Origin: Deroplatys truncata
Taxonomy: Eukaryota > Arthropoda > Insecta > Mantodea > Mantidae
Assembly: GCA_030765065.1 (NCBI GenBank)
Contig: CM060990.1
Location: 6,380,001-6,444,000, forward strand
Reading direction: 5' to 3'
Length of the DNA: 64,000 nt
Position numbers and translations under genes: made by a program. Below the pieces are notes generated by a model. It saw only the letters and a program-made list of their open reading frames with translations, was not told the DNA's origin and ran no database searches. Below, one piece after another: positions 48,296-60,709 of this stretch (within the stretch, counting starts at the first letter, position 1; each line of letters starts with the position of its first letter).

Positions 48296-48425
48296 AATAT
48301 AGAAACAAAATTATAAAATAAATTACCAATCTCTATCAAACAAACCAATTAGATTTAAAACTCAAGTTCAACCCTTCCTACTATCACATGCCTTCTACTA
48401 AATCAGTGAATATACAGCTTATTAC
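48296..48425 (+). pseudogene. Non-LTR RT C-terminal scrap
   Basis: KLPISIKQTN, then after a frameshift FKTQVQPFLLSHAFY and EYT: the terminal block of jockey/CR1-type ORF2 proteins, matching the NALPNDLK ... FKTAVKEYI end of element 1. Confidence 0.45.
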
Positions 48426-48529
48426 AGGCCATAAAATTAATGCTTTTGGATCATTTTTCATAACTTTATTGTGTTTAACCTGAATGTAACACAGCATTCC
48501 ATAGCTTAGTATTTGGATTAGTGAATATT

Positions 48530-49260
48530 CCACTCACCAAAGAAGAATACCAAAAATAATGCCAACAGATTATATGCACAGCAATTCATAATGGATTTAA
48601 TACTGAATTTAGCAACAAAACAATAGCAAAATTCAGCAGACAAAAAGCAGTAAAAAAGACCACTTCATTACAAACACAAAAAGTACAACTCCAATTCAAA
48701 AGATTCACTTACCACCCCTGGGTGAACAGAAAATATCATAAAATCTTCAAAGAATGGGAAAAAATTGGTGTCAGACAACAGATGTAACATCCAGAACCTT
48801 ATTGGCATATCCCTCAAAGACAAAATCCCACCTCATGAAAAAGCAGGCGTTTACCAGATTGATTGTGTTGATTGCCCACAGACCTACAGTGGAAAAACCA
48901 AATGAAGGTTAAGACTTAAAGAACGCCTAAGGTATATTATTTATTTATTGCCTTTGGACTTCGTGTTACAAGTTTTAGAGCATGGTCAGAATCTAATATA
49001 CAGATCATACAGTGATATTAAACTCAAACACAGTGATAAATTAGCAGTAGCAACACACTTCTTTTCTACCAACCACAATATTAAACTAAACGTTCAACTA
49101 CTTAAGACTAAAGACCAAGCAGCAGAACTAGCAATTTGTGAGAAAATGCATAATCACAAAAATAGAGACCACTTTATGAACTTTGAAATTCTGTCTCCAG
49201 ATCTACTCAACAGATTCATCATACCTCAACCACCAGATGTTTCCATGGGTTGTAATAAAT
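48530..49260 (+). pseudogene. Penelope-like element 3' end with GIY-YIG endonuclease
   Basis: PLTKEEYQK, AIHNGFNTE, FKRFTYHPWVNRKYHKIFK and the block KDKIPPHEKAGVYQIDCVDC (about 48820-48880) lead into TYSGKTK, the GIY-YIG nuclease signature (here GVYQ...TYSG). SDIKLKHSDKLAVATHFFSTNH and an ELAICEKMHNH...LLNRF tail follow, ending at 49258-49260. Between the YSGKTK.RLRLKER block and SDIKLKHSD about 26 residues' worth of unrelated sequence intervenes, and there are stops and frameshifts. The RT core is absent, so only the terminal nuclease part remains. Penelope-like elements use this nuclease for target priming. Confidence 0.65.
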
Positions 49261-50368
49261 AGAGGTTTTCCTACAATCCACCAGATAGGCCAGAGGCGAA
49301 GACACAAATTTGTTCTAAACATGCCCATTTAAACCAAGAAGTGGAGTGTTAGTGTCATCACAACCAATTCATCTCAACTTTAAGTATTCTGTGATTTTGT
49401 GTTACCAATTCATATGTTTACAGACCTCTCCAAAAGGAGAGATGGGCTTGTGGGGGGTCTCGCCGGCATCAAGATGTAATATCTGGAGCCTTTAGGGACT
49501 CTGCTTGTGTCCGAGCCTACCAACACAGATCTAGTTGCCCTCTGTGCCCTTCACTTTATCCCTTCCTCCTGGAGGTTTCCAGAAGCACAATGGGTGACTA
49601 TGTGCTTAAGTGCCAAAATCCTCCTCCACTTCCTAATAAACATAATCATAATTCATGTTTTGTATATTTTAATTTGTTCCTGTTTTATTTGCTTAATCTT
49701 CAGAGTGTGTAATACTTACATATATGGTAAATTGCATTATTTTAGTTTTAAACTTTTACTGTAAATCATATTAATGAATTGTATTAATTAACAAAGCCTT
49801 GAAATATTATGAAAATATTTCAAACAGTGAATAAAGCATACTGATACTAATACTTCTAAGTGATGATAAAACCACGCCGTGAAAGCTGAGTAAATATATC
49901 AATTATCTGATTCATTTATTGATTCATTCACTTTAGTAGTTATCAGTGCACTCATCATACTCATACATTGTCAAGAATATATGTTATACACCTGCCATCC
50001 ATTAGGGGAGTATTTAATAGCAGTTAAATTGCATATGCATTTATGTGATAGCTACATAGGACACACTAAAAATGTTTGGTTATTGGAAATTAAGTAATAT
50101 GAGCAATTCATTTATTATATTTAAGGGAAAAAAATGAATTCTGAATACTCTTACTTTTCAGGAATGTTACTATAATTATTTTCTACATTTCCTCAAGATA
50201 CTCTAAGATGAAAGTACGATAACTTTAGCTTTTGCTGCATATATGGTTGTCCATATATATTAATATTCTTGTATAAGGTAATTTGTTAAAATATTTAAGT
50301 CTGTTTTGAAGTTTTAGATTAGCATTTGAAGGATTCTTAAAAGCTTCCAGAGTAATAGAGTTGTTCTG
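49261..50368. other. Non-coding interval
   Basis: A GC-richer stretch at about 49430-49600 may be a SINE relic but shows no clear A or B box. The rest is AT-rich without signal. Confidence 0.4.
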
Positions 50369-50440
<72 letters not shown>

Positions 50441-50454
50441 CCCCTCCCTCCCTC
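50369..50454. repeat. (CT)n microsatellite
   Basis: C run, then about 30 CT units, then CCCTCC repeats: a pure polypyrimidine strand. Confidence 0.97.
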
Positions 50455-50562
50455 AATTGAATTGAATAGTAGAGGTGATACTCAGCTGAAGGTAGCTTAC
50501 AGCGTATCTGTATGCTTAATGGATCAACAAATTTTTCCCCTAATCTCTATTTAGTGTTTCAC

Positions 50563-50704
<142 letters not shown>

Positions 50705-51217
50705 AGTATTACTAGGTACTTTCAGAGGTACAAGATTTTGTAAACTTATCCTCTTGCTATCAAGAAAGAAGTGATATAGGTACTTTTAGCATAGAAGAAA
50801 TTTAGATTATTGGTATTCCATGAGCTTCACATTGACAAAATGCTAAAGTTAGTTTTTCAAATTATAATATTTTATAAGCACCTGTATCTCTTTTCAAGAA
50901 AGAAACTATACGAGTACTTATAATGAGCAAAAAATACAAACAAGAAAAACATACAATTTGAATTTTATGAAATTCACTTTGACAAACACTTTGAAGCAAT
51001 GGAGCTGTCTTGCTTCATATTTCACCAAAAAAACATGTCACTGAAATTCTTTAAAATGTAATAATAGTTATCATTTGATGCAGAAAGATGATACATATGA
51101 CTTTGGAATCTTCTTGCAAATGCATGTGCTTAATCGTTATTGTTCACTCTAACAAACTGAAGCTAGAGATCCATAATATAGTTTCATTAAATATAAAAAA
51201 ATTATTGCAAAATTGCC

Positions 51218-51220
<3 letters not shown>
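50705..51220. other. Non-coding interval
   Basis: AT-rich, nothing recognised. Confidence 0.5.
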
Positions 51221-51290
<70 letters not shown>

Positions 51291-51291
51291 T
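51221..51291. repeat. (ATT)n microsatellite, about 23 units
   Basis: Trinucleotide run directly upstream of a non-LTR 3' fragment. The poly-leucine frame is an artefact. Confidence 0.97.
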
Positions 51292-51369
51292 TAATTTTTT
51301 GTCATCATTCTCTCATATATTCAGTCCAACATTAATCGGTTTCAAGTAAATGCAGACATACGTCATCAC

Positions 51370-51835
51370 CACACTCATAATAAAGACAAACTGGCAATCC
51401 AGTCACATCAGACAACTCTGTACAAGGGGGGTTTTAATTGCAAAGGGTTCATGCTAAATAATAAACTATCAAATCCAATTAAACAGGTCATATCACCAAA
51501 ACAATTTAAGGGCAATTTAAAAAAACCATTTGTATGAGTACTGCTGAGTTTTTAGAAAAATAATTATGTAAATAAGATTTTAGTGTATAAGTAGGTGTTA
51601 CTGTGAGTGTATAGTCTTTATGTATGCTGTATATATGTCCAGGTTATTATAGTTGTACTATATATGCACACAGCTGATAACTTATCCTTAACATTGTATG
51701 TACACATAGTGGACAAGTTATTTTTATTTTACCATCATCATGCTATTTTTGTATAATTATTATAACCAAATGACGTGTCCCTTAACATGCATATGTTTCC
51801 AAGGATGAAATGAAATACAATACAATCTATTGAAT
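51370..51835 (+). pseudogene. Non-LTR retrotransposon 3' end (RT C-terminus plus tail)
   Basis: Encodes HQTTLYKGGFNCKGFMLNNK, LSNPIKQVISPKQFKGNLKK and a stop at 51537-51539, the terminal block of a CR1/jockey-like ORF2. The 3' region ends in GATGAAATGAAATACAATAC at about 51804-51823. 5'-truncated copy. Confidence 0.6.
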
Positions 51836-52289
51836 CAAACTACATTTATATAGGACATGTCAAATATTTAGTACACACGCATACACATACAATTATACAG
51901 TAGGTATATCAATTTCAATTGCATCCTGCATATACATGATATAAATTTCAACATGCACATGCACACGCACACATGAGTTTTAAATATTTCTTTGCTGTGT
52001 GATGAATTATTCTATAAAATGAAGTCATATAAGAGAAGGAAATTAAACTATGAGTAATAAAGTGTTTTCAAGCACCTTTTGTTAAAATGTATGTTACAGT
52101 ATTTATTGCAAAGCAGCACTTGCTTAGTTTTTGTGCTAGAAAATTTATGTGTGTGAGCCATTTCGTTTTCATCTATGTGTATCTAAGAAATTTTGTTGAT
52201 TTCAAACGCATTATTGGTTTATCCCTAAGTTTTAGTATTTGGTTGTCCAAGGCCTTATTGTTTGTAATGTGAAATAGTACTCATACTGT
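51836..52289. other. Non-coding interval
   Basis: AT-rich, with a short (CA)n-like stretch near 51955-51975. No gene motif. Confidence 0.5.
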
Positions 52290-52990
52290 TTTGTGTTTGT
52301 TAACTACCAGTTTATTATTTTCAAACCATTCCAACAACTGGCTGATTGAATCTGAAATGTTTGTTTGTAGGTTATTGATGCTGCTACCTTTGAGAAATTT
52401 CTTGTGTCATCAGCATATAGTATTATATTGCCAATGGGTACATCTTGAATGTATACAGAGAACATGATTGGTCCCAGAATTAAGCCTTGGGGCACCCCAA
52501 ATCTGACTGCCTCTTTTTTGGAAAACTTAGGCTTAATATCCCTGTAGTGCGATCTTTATAATGGATTTGCACTATTTGTCTTTGTTTGCTTAAACAGGTT
52601 AAAACCATTATAGTGCAGCACCCCTTGCTCCTATTATTTGTAGCTTTTGCAGCAGGATTTGATGGTCAAATAAATTGAATGCCTTGGATAAGTCCGTAAA
52701 TAAACCCATGCATATTTCTTTATTATCTACTACCTCATATGCATACTTCATTAGAGTATCTAATCTTAAGACTTAGCCTTGATGAGTCACAAGTTTGTGA
52801 GCTCAAGCTCATTTCTCTAAACATTTTGTGGCAATAAAGCTATTATTATTATTATTGTTGTTGTTGTTGTTGTTGCTGTTGTTAAAAAGTTGATTGTTCC
52901 TGTTATAGTTGACCGCCCATGCTGAAATTCATATTGTTTATCATATATTAAGCCATGCTTTTTAAAGAAGTTATATAATCTTTCATGCAT
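52290..52990 (-). pseudogene. Reverse transcriptase fragment, minus strand
   Basis: In order on the minus strand: FFKKHGLIYDKQYEFQHGRS (about 52975-52910), a microsatellite insertion, GLFTDLSKAFN..DHQILL (about 52710-52650, motif A), PQGLILGPIMFSVYIQDVP (motif B, about 52495-52440), and NIILYADDTRNF (motif C, about 52430-52395). A non-LTR type RT core, with frames broken by an (ATT)n(GTT)n expansion at 52842-52882 and by point changes. Confidence 0.75.
52842..52882. repeat. (ATT)n(GTT)n compound microsatellite inside the RT fragment
   Basis: ATTATTATTATT followed by GTTGTTGTTGTT...GCTGTTGTT, lying between RT motif blocks on the minus strand. Confidence 0.95.
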
Positions 52991-53479
52991 TACTTTCTCT
53001 ATTATTTTTTAAAAAAACAGAGATCAGTGTGAAAGGGGATATACCACACACATATAGATATAGACGTATAAATCAATATCAAACAAGAATTATACATAAT
53101 AATATAATTCAGCAAGAAATATAGTGGAATATTTAGCAACCAAGAAATGTACAAAGCAGATTGTAACTTATATAAGCAAGGGGAGGTGTGCTAGCTAATT
53201 CCAGGTAAAAGGCAATTCTAGGTAGAGCCCACCACCTTTCACCAAGATAATGAGCAAGGAATTGAAGGAATAAGGAGAAACAGAAAGAGACATAGAAAGG
53301 AGAGAGACAGAGATATTGCGTTTGCTTCCGGATGCGTCACTGGGACGCGTGTGCGAAAAGTTTTGGAGCAGAATATTTTCATACATAATAAAGTAACGTG
53401 GTCTGACGAACAATTAGAAATGTCGTTACATTTTAAGGCGCGAAGGTGAGCGTCACTAGGTTTGGGTTTAAAAGGGGGG
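52991..53479. other. Non-coding interval
   Basis: Nothing recognised with confidence. Confidence 0.45.
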
Positions 53480-53519
53480 GAGAAAGCTCCAGATTTTCAT
53501 GCACCGTTCCTCCTGAGCA

Positions 53520-54030
53520 GTGGTTGTACGTTTTATGTGGCGCTCAGGGCCATGGAGCAACTTGGCGCGGTTGCTAAACAACGCAGCATGTCGTAAGACC
53601 ATGTCCCGTGAACAGCCTCCTAGGAATTCTCCCAGGTTAGGCAGAACGACGCAAACTTACGCAGAGGTTGTCACAAAGAAAACAGAGTGGTTCATTAGGG
53701 ACAGTAAAGGTCGATCGCATCCAGCACCTGAACCCTCTAGTTTGGGAACCCTCGGCTCACTACCGAGGCTGACTTAATCAGCGTCGAGCGACACCCCCCG
53801 CACAGAAGACAAAGAAAACACCCCTCCAGTAAATGTAGGTCCCTCATAGAGGCTGATGGGCCTCACCCTGAAGCAAAGTCGCTCACTCCCCGGAAAAGAA
53901 CCAAACAGCACAAGGACAAAGATCCTAGCATGGCAATGGACACACTAGTGAAGTCACTAGGCATGTTCACAAGAAAAGTACCGCTGACTACAGTACTTAA
54001 AAAGGTTCAGAAGCTCTGCGACAATATGTG
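53520..54030 (+). pseudogene. ORF1-like remnant of the jockey element
   Basis: Frames encode TTQTYAEVVTKK, TPRTEDKENTPPVN and MAMDTLVKSLGMFTRKVPL, a polar, Pro/Ser-rich profile seen in jockey ORF1 (Gag-like nucleic-acid-binding) proteins. No zinc knuckle is visible and several stops interrupt it. Placement depends on its position just upstream of the endonuclease. Confidence 0.4.
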
Positions 54031-54114
54031 ATTTTGGAACACATCCTATTATCGTAGCTTACTTCCTCTCCGACATGTTGACATCACTTCGTAAGCTGTA
54101 ACCATGGGTAATTC

Positions 54115-54750
54115 GGACACTTAGAATAATTTTCTGGAATTGTCACGGAATCAGGAAAAAGACAAAACATTTAGCAGATTTGCTTCAAACACAGTCAATA
54201 CAATTAGCTTTATTATCAGAAACACACATTAACAACACAGATCGCCTTTCTGTGCCAGGCTACAAACTTTACAGAAACGATCGCGACCGTAGAGGATGAG
54301 GAACCGCGATAACCATACAGGCTAACATTCAACATCATCAAGTTAAATCTCCAGACTTAACTCACGCCGAAACCACAGCAATAAAACTTAACATTGACAA
54401 CACCAAAATCGTCATAGCGTCTGTCTGTAATCCCGCTGGGAACATAGACACGGACAACTTAGGTAAAATAATGAATTTAGGACCGAGAGCCATTGCTGCA
54501 GGGGACTTTAACTGCAAACATTTCTTTGGAATTGCAAGAACTCCAATGCACAAGGTACTAAATTACATAAACAATAGAAATTAGTCAATAACAGATCCGA
54601 AAGAACCCACGTTTATACCTCATATGCCAAATCACACGCCAGACATACTAGATATAGCACTTATAAATAATATACGCTATAACATTGACCTAGAAGTCAT
54701 GCAGGAGCTTATCAGATCACTTACCGGTCTCGATGGCCATTAACACACCG
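54115..54750 (+). pseudogene. Endonuclease domain of the jockey element
   Basis: IIFWNCHGIRKK (start), LALLSETHINN (catalytic E), VPGYKLYRNDR, AIAAGDFNCKH (catalytic GDFN, about 54490-54525) and TPDILDIALI (about 54640-54670). The order is that of the exonuclease-endonuclease-phosphatase fold of jockey-type elements. Stops after RDRRG and NNRN plus a broken SDH end show decay. Confidence 0.8.
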
Positions 54751-55203
54751 ATTGCATTTAAACCAGCTCCACTAAGGCACAATCATAACTAAGTAGACTG
54801 GGAAATTTTAAAAAAACACGGTAGATCATTACCTCCCAGATCTAGAAATAAACTCCGCTACTGAATAAGACTCCGCGATAGATAAATTAGAAACGGCGAT
54901 TAAATTAGCCATCACGGCTTGCGTACCACTTACACAGCCACGCTCTTTAAATGCTAAAGTCCCATATGACGTAAAAATGCTGCAGCAAGCACAAAACAAA
55001 GCCAGACGTAAATGGCCAAGAGCTAGAAAGATAATGCACAGAACAGAATATTACCAAGGAAGCTCCCCGGGCCAAGGCGGAAGCCTTCGCGGTCACGCTT
55101 GAAAATGTGTTCTCTCCAAATCTAATAGGGGGACAAGACGAATTTATATTAGAAACAGAAAACGAAGCCGATACTATAGGCGAAATGCCAACGCACAATA
55201 AGA

Positions 55204-55941
55204 ATGCGAAAAACAAACTCAGGCGAAATAGGCTGGATCATTAAACACCTGCCTACTAGAAAAGCATCCAGACCGGACAAGATACCAAATGTGGTACTAA
55301 GGAATCTCCCAATCAGAGCGCTGAATACATTAGCCAATATATTCAACTACATACTTGAGCAAGGCCGGTTTCCCCCTGCGTGGAAAAAGGCCAAAATTTT
55401 GCTGTTTCCGAAAGCAAACAAAAATCTAACTCATCCCATGAACTATAGGCCAATAAGCCTCCTGAACACTTCAAGAAAAGTACTAGAAAAGGTAATATTA
55501 AAGCGAATAAATAAACATATACACCAACATAATATACTAATACCCGAACAGCTTGGGTTTAGAGCTCAACATTCAACCACACTACAACTACTAAGAATGA
55601 CGGAGGAAATCACCAAGGGATATAACATGAATAGATCAACAGGAGCAACTTATCTAGATATTGAACGTGCGTTTGATAAGGTATGGCATGCCGGACCCCT
55701 AAATAAATTAAAAGAATACAATTTCCCACACTCAGCTATAGCCCTCATTAGGGATTACCTCTGCGATCGATGCTTTCATACGTTGGTAGAGAAAACGGTC
55801 TCAAGCACTAAACCAATCAAGACCGGGGTCCCACAAGGAAGTCTATTGGGGCCGATGCTGTTTAATGTGTATATATATATAAATGATATGCCAGATCTTG
55901 TAAGATCAAATAAATATGCATATGCAGATGACATTGCTTAA
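55204..55941 (+). pseudogene. Reverse transcriptase of the jockey element, truncated
   Basis: Open for 245 codons: KASRPDKIPNVVLR, NYRPISLLNTSRKVLEKVIL, EQLGFRAQHSTTLQLLRMTE, ATYLDIERAFDKVWHAGPL (motif A), GVPQGSLLGPMLFNVY (motif B) and YAYADDIA (motif C), then a stop. A duplicated YI in VYIYINDMP comes from a short (TA)n expansion at 55871-55880. Loss of everything after motif C makes it non-functional. The reading frame itself is clean, so truncation may be recent. Confidence 0.85.
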
Positions 55942-55942
55942 A

Positions 55943-56710
55943 TAACTGGGACGGACATCGTTGGGTGTTATATTTGTACAGTATCGGTTTTGCAGGGGGA
56001 AAGAAAGGAGGTCGGTGAAATATCGGAAGAGCATGGATGTACAGGGTTCTCTTAATCTCCGGTCGTGTTAACCGATGACATTTATATTATTTTATACGTT
56101 TTATTCTGTCCTCCTTAAAACCATTCCAGCAATCCATACAAATATATTTAACATCCGGCCAAACAAATATATTTAACTACACCATCGCCAATCAAGTTAT
56201 AGCCACACGATAGCCCGTTGTGTTGTCCACCTCTGCTCGCGTCGGATTCCAGATTACAAGTGCTTGCTTGTCTTTACCCTTCGCTCCGCATTCCTTAAGG
56301 TTTTAACCCTCACGCTCTGACTGCCTTGTTTCCCCCAAGTCACATGTGTGACCTTAGACAAAAGAAATGTTCGGTCGGCATTCCGGTCCCCTAACAGTAT
56401 GTTTACTTTCCCGACGTATACCTACTCTGTACAGTCTTATAAAAATATGTTACATGTTTATAGATTTATTTAGGTGATATGCAAATAGACTTTATATATT
56501 ATTATCCTTATTGCTTCAGCGTATCGCTTCAATATGCCCCCACGAGGGAATCGCTGTCGCTTCGAAGAAAACGACAGGGATTTTCTCGGAAGTTCCCATA
56601 TCTAAATTTTGTTTGAGTATCATTTTTACTATACCCAAGTGTAACTCAGAGTATATGTAGTTTTTGTGTGCCGGATCGATTATGAGGATGTAAGTTAATA
56701 ACATTTAAGT

Positions 56711-56762
<52 letters not shown>

Positions 56763-57609
56763 ACATCTTTGAAATTACAATGCACATATCAAAAACACTA
56801 TTAAAACGCTGACAGTTAAGATAACCACAGTGTCGACTGATTAAGCAAAATTATAGCACTGATAACTTAGAATGAAAACAGTTATTTACAAGCATTTCAA
56901 ACATTCAACAGATATCTTGAATATGTACATAATTTACAAATTAATGGATAGACGAGATAAATGTTGTTAGGCGTTAATGTCTATGAAATTGTATGTTGTT
57001 TGTGATATAATGTATGTTTCTTCTTCCTTTTTTTATTTCACTATCACAGGCTCTCAAATGATAGCAGCACACGCAATACCGTTCGTTTATCACAACACTA
57101 CATTCGTCACAAACGTTCACTGGCCGGCTGGGCCGTATACGGCAAATTTCATTGCCCTTTTCTTTCAACACTTTTTTTATACTATAACTTACATAATGAG
57201 TATATTACTGATAAATGTGTTTGATTTGATATTTGGTTTTACAAATAATTATTTATCCCCGATCAAGTGTGCGTGCCATCTAAATACACTGACTACGTTT
57301 TTTATAAGCAAATCATTCTTCTGTTGCACCTATTCTGTCCGTATTGTTTTATTATTTGTGTTATTGATATTACCTCCATGTACCCGCAGTTACTTTATGT
57401 ATCCCACGACGCTAATCTGAGTTCTTTGAAAGGTTTTAATAAAGTAATATTATATCGCCCCTTTGTTTTCCCCGTTTTTATACCCGTAATTTCAAATGCT
57501 TAGCGTTAAATTTCTGAGTGATCACACATGGCCCATTTCATAAGTTTTCTATTGTATTTTTTTTCTATTAGTGATGAACGAGGGTGGTTCTTGTATAATA
57601 CGTTTTCAC
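55943..57609. other. Unassigned interval, possibly 3' flank/LTR side of the gypsy element
   Basis: Lies between the broken jockey RT and the gypsy integrase. On the minus strand it would be the gypsy element's 3' side, but I found no env-like frame or paired LTR. Contains (TA)n at 56709-56762. The 147-codon plus-strand frame at 56977-57420 is AT-driven and lacks family motifs. Confidence 0.35.
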
Positions 57610-58459
57610 CTACTTGTAGGTCCCATATGTTATGTTTCTTTTAGTACGCCTTTTTCGTGCTTCTGCGCATTCTTCCAGTCTTTTAAATGCTTTTTGAAAC
57701 ATTTCTTCCTCTTCGGCTTCCGCTGCAATAATCGGTTCAGGTAATTTCGGTATTATGTTGCAGGCTATCTCTCCTGTTTGTAAGGTCACTGGTGCATATC
57801 CCGTAGATGGACATGAGGTATTATTAATTACTGTCTGCACGTACTCACAATAATTTGGCCAGAGGGAATGTCGCTTATTGCATATCACTCGAAAAAATCC
57901 TAGTATCTCACATAATCCGCTCGCAAGGATTACTTTGGGGGTGGTATGATGTGGAATTATATATTTTTATTCCTGCTTCCCGAAGACGGTCTAGAAATTT
58001 CTCTGACCTATGATTCGAAACGTTATCAGCTATGAGACCACCCATCTTACCATACTTAGGCACATAATCGTCCATGATTTTTGCTACACATAACACTCTA
58101 GACAATTTCTTCATTGGATAGATTATGACGAATTTTGAAAAAATATCTATCATTAAAAACGTATGTCTCATACCTCCCCTACCTACGGGCAATGGTCCAT
58201 GGGAGTCAATGGCTACCAGAGCTCCTGGTCTGTCTCTTAATATCGCTTGCGATGGCGAATCAAATTTCACGTTTATTGGCTTGGCCTTCTGGCAAATTTC
58301 ACATGTTTCTGTCAGTTTTCTGGCCTTATGCCGTAACCGCGGTATGTAAAAACACTCGTCCAGAGCAGGGGATGTCCTTTCGCCTCCTGCATGTACTAGG
58401 GCAACGTGATAAGCATTGATAACTAAAGTTTCTAATTTAGTTGGTACGTATGTTACCAT
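57610..58459 (-). pseudogene. Gypsy integrase
   Basis: Two open segments, 58459-57908 and 57888-57610. The zinc-binding HHCC module reads HVALVHAGGERT ... CEICQKAKP. The catalytic core has VAIDSHGPLP (first D), GLIADNVSNH (second D) and HPQSNPCERIM (third residue E). A C-terminal part (EYVQTVINNTSCPSTGYAPV, then an acidic-basic EEEEMFQKAFKRLEE) follows after a frameshift near 57900. The D,D-35-E residues are kept. Confidence 0.82.
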
Positions 58460-58703
58460 TTGGGTCTATCTCCCCCTTATAATTTAGACAACACGCCGTG
58501 CCATACCCCTAGGGTTCCTGAAATATCTTTGTTTATTTCTGGCGCTGATTCTACTATTTGACGTAACTTTGCATCTTCATATTGTGCTTTTTCGATATTT
58601 TTCATTTCGGCTATTAGCTGCCTGTTTAAGCTAAGTTCCAGTTTGAGGACCGTTACCTCTCTTTGTGTACCGGTTTGGCACTCAGGTAAATTCTTGCCTG
58701 GGC

Positions 58704-59936
58704 TCAGTCGCTAAAGAATGTCCTTAAAAATGTTATCCTTCCAAGAATGTGCTTAATTTCCACGTCATAGAAGGTTATTTCGTAAATGTATCGTAATATT
58801 TTAGAACTTGTTAGTTTACATGTCTTTATAAAGGACAGGCTAACGTGATCTGTGAATATAGTAATCTTTTTGTTAAAGATATATGTTTTGAATTTCTGCA
58901 GTACATAATAAATTGCAGATATCTCCTGCTCCGTGATTGGTGCAACTGCTTCTGCATGTGTCAAAGATCGGGAGCGTGTGGATATGACGTCGAGACCGCC
59001 ATTATTGTCTCGTTGCATCAATACATCGCCGAAAGAAATATTTGAGGCGTCGCGGTAAATCTCAAATGGCTGATTCATGTTTGACCTTTCTAATAAAATC
59101 GCCCGCGCAAACAGTTGTTTTATACTTTCAAAGGCGCGTTGCTCGTGTTCAGTCCACCGCTATCTTGTTCCATTCTTCAGCAATGCCCGAAACGGTGCAG
59201 TCTCCTTCGCGAAATTGTATTCAAACCTTACTTTGTAATTTAGCATGCCGAAAATCTTGCTGAGCTGTTTCAGATTTTTCGGGGACGGTATTTTCTGTAT
59301 GGTTTCTACTCTCTCAGGATCTACTGAAACGCCGCCACCGGAAATGATATAACCAACGAATCGCACCTGAGTGGCGAAAAATTCAGACTTTTCTAAATTT
59401 ATTGTCATGCCACATTGTATCAGACGTTGTAAAATATAATCAATATGTTCAATATGCTCCAAAATATCAGTGTCATGTATTAAAATCATCTACGTATTGC
59501 GTCATAAGCTCGTTTGTAGTGTCACCGAAAATTGCATGCATGGCTCTCAGAAACGCACTAGAGCTCGTCGCGACGCCATATGGAGTTCTGTGAAATTCGC
59601 AGACACGCCCACAAAAGCAAAGCGGTATATTTTCTCAGATGTTCCTTAAGTTCTATCTGAAGATAGGAGTTTTTTAAATCCAAGGTGGAAAACCATTTTT
59701 GTGACCTATTTTGCCTAATATTTGGTCTATACTTTGGTCCTAAAATTGTCAGGCGATATTTATTTATTCAGTCGACGTGCATCGATTGTAATTCTGACAG
59801 TCCTATTTCGTTTTTTTACTATGCACAGGGAGTTTAAATATGCGGAAGTTGATAATCCAATAATACCATTTTGAAGCATTTTATTAATTTTGAGTTCGAC
59901 GCTTTCTTTTGTATCAAAAGCGATAGCCCGACATTT
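58704..59936 (-). pseudogene. Gypsy reverse transcriptase and RNase H
   Basis: RT blocks: RTVRITIDARRLNKYRLT (about 59815-59760, frameshifted), FHRTPYGVATSSSAFLRAM (about 59600-59540), TQYVDDF (catalytic YVDD, about 59500), INLEKSEFFATQVRFVGY and FGMLNYKVRF. RNase H: FEIYRDASNISFGDVLMQ (about 59065-59010), PITEQEISAIYYVLQKFKTY (catalytic E) and IFTDHVSLSFI. At least four frameshifts. Converts element RNA to DNA in intact relatives. Confidence 0.82.
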
Positions 59937-59999
59937 GAGATTGAAGCAAGAGGAAAAGGTCCTCGAATGAAGAGGAATAATGTGAAGAGCAAGAAAGGG

Positions 60000-60400
60000 A
60001 ATTCATAAAACTCGGGCAGAGGGCTATACTTGCCTCGGAAAAAGACTTGAGTATCATTGATCTCGACTTGTATGAGATTCCTCATTTTAGAGGTGTATAT
60101 AGGATCGACCAGCTACCTTCAAGATCTCGTTACAGGGAGATTATCATTGTCAATCTCAATACTTCAGAGAATGAAGCACACATTGGGTTGCTGTAAAGAA
60201 GGACGGTGACGTTGCATTTTATTTCGAAAGCTGTGGAAACCTGAAGCCCTCGAAAGAGATAGAAAGGTACCTCATCATTGTTAAGTGTTGTATAAAAGCA
60301 AGAGGTTTCAGCTCAGTCAATTGCGGGGCACATGTGCTTGCAATTTCTATCGTTACACTATCGCTGTCAGCGGTAATGAATCTGTTATTAGCTGCACACC
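60000..60400 (+). pseudogene. Adenovirus-type cysteine protease of a Polinton
   Basis: HFRGVYRIDQLPSRSR (about 60083-60130) and EIIIVNLNT lead to the catalytic His in HWVAVKKDGDVAFYFES (about 60180-60230), where the acidic residue lies in FYFES. GNLKPSKEIERYL follows, and after frame changes SSVNCGAHVLAI (about 60315-60350) supplies the catalytic Cys. H, acidic residue and NCG-Cys are in the order of adenain-like maturation proteases. Frameshifts near 60175 and 60275 break it. In intact Polintons this enzyme is thought to process capsid proteins. Confidence 0.75.
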
Positions 60401-60419
60401 TGATACCTCCTCTGCAGAT

Positions 60420-60628
60420 AGACCCTAAAGGACATTATTAGATTGCTCTATTGAAACCTTCTATTACATTCCCAATGTTGATCTGAGTATTAATCAATTT
60501 CAGTACATTTACAATGATGAGCTTAAGCTCATCGATGTACCCTATGGAGCTCATGAGATTGCTGATATTAACGAACACATCAGAGATAAGCTAAAGGTGG
60601 ATGAGAATGTCTTCTTTGTTAGACCTAA

Positions 60629-60709
<81 letters not shown>

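Larger units (their letters stand above)
53480..55942 (+). mobile_element. Jockey-clade retrotransposon, broken in the RT
   Basis: GC-richer than its neighbours. Contains an ORF1-like region (53520-54030), an endonuclease (54115-54750) and an RT (about 54830-55941) that stops abruptly just after the catalytic YADDIA. No RT thumb, C-terminus or tail follows, so the 3' part has been lost or displaced by the sequence starting at about 55943. Confidence 0.75.
57600..59936 (-). mobile_element. Ty3/gypsy-type LTR retrotransposon, pol fragment
   Basis: RT, RNase H and integrase in the Ty3/gypsy order on the minus strand, with no gag or protease and no recognised LTR. The 5' side is cut within the RT N-terminus (FDTKESVELKINKMLQNG, about 59910-59860) exactly where the Polinton fragment begins on the other strand. 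Confidence 0.8.

Noticed and set aside
56977..57420. Possible env-like membrane protein beside the gypsy element
   Set aside because: It is on the opposite strand from the gypsy pol, its hydrophobicity follows from AT-rich composition, and it shows no signal peptide/furin/transmembrane layout.
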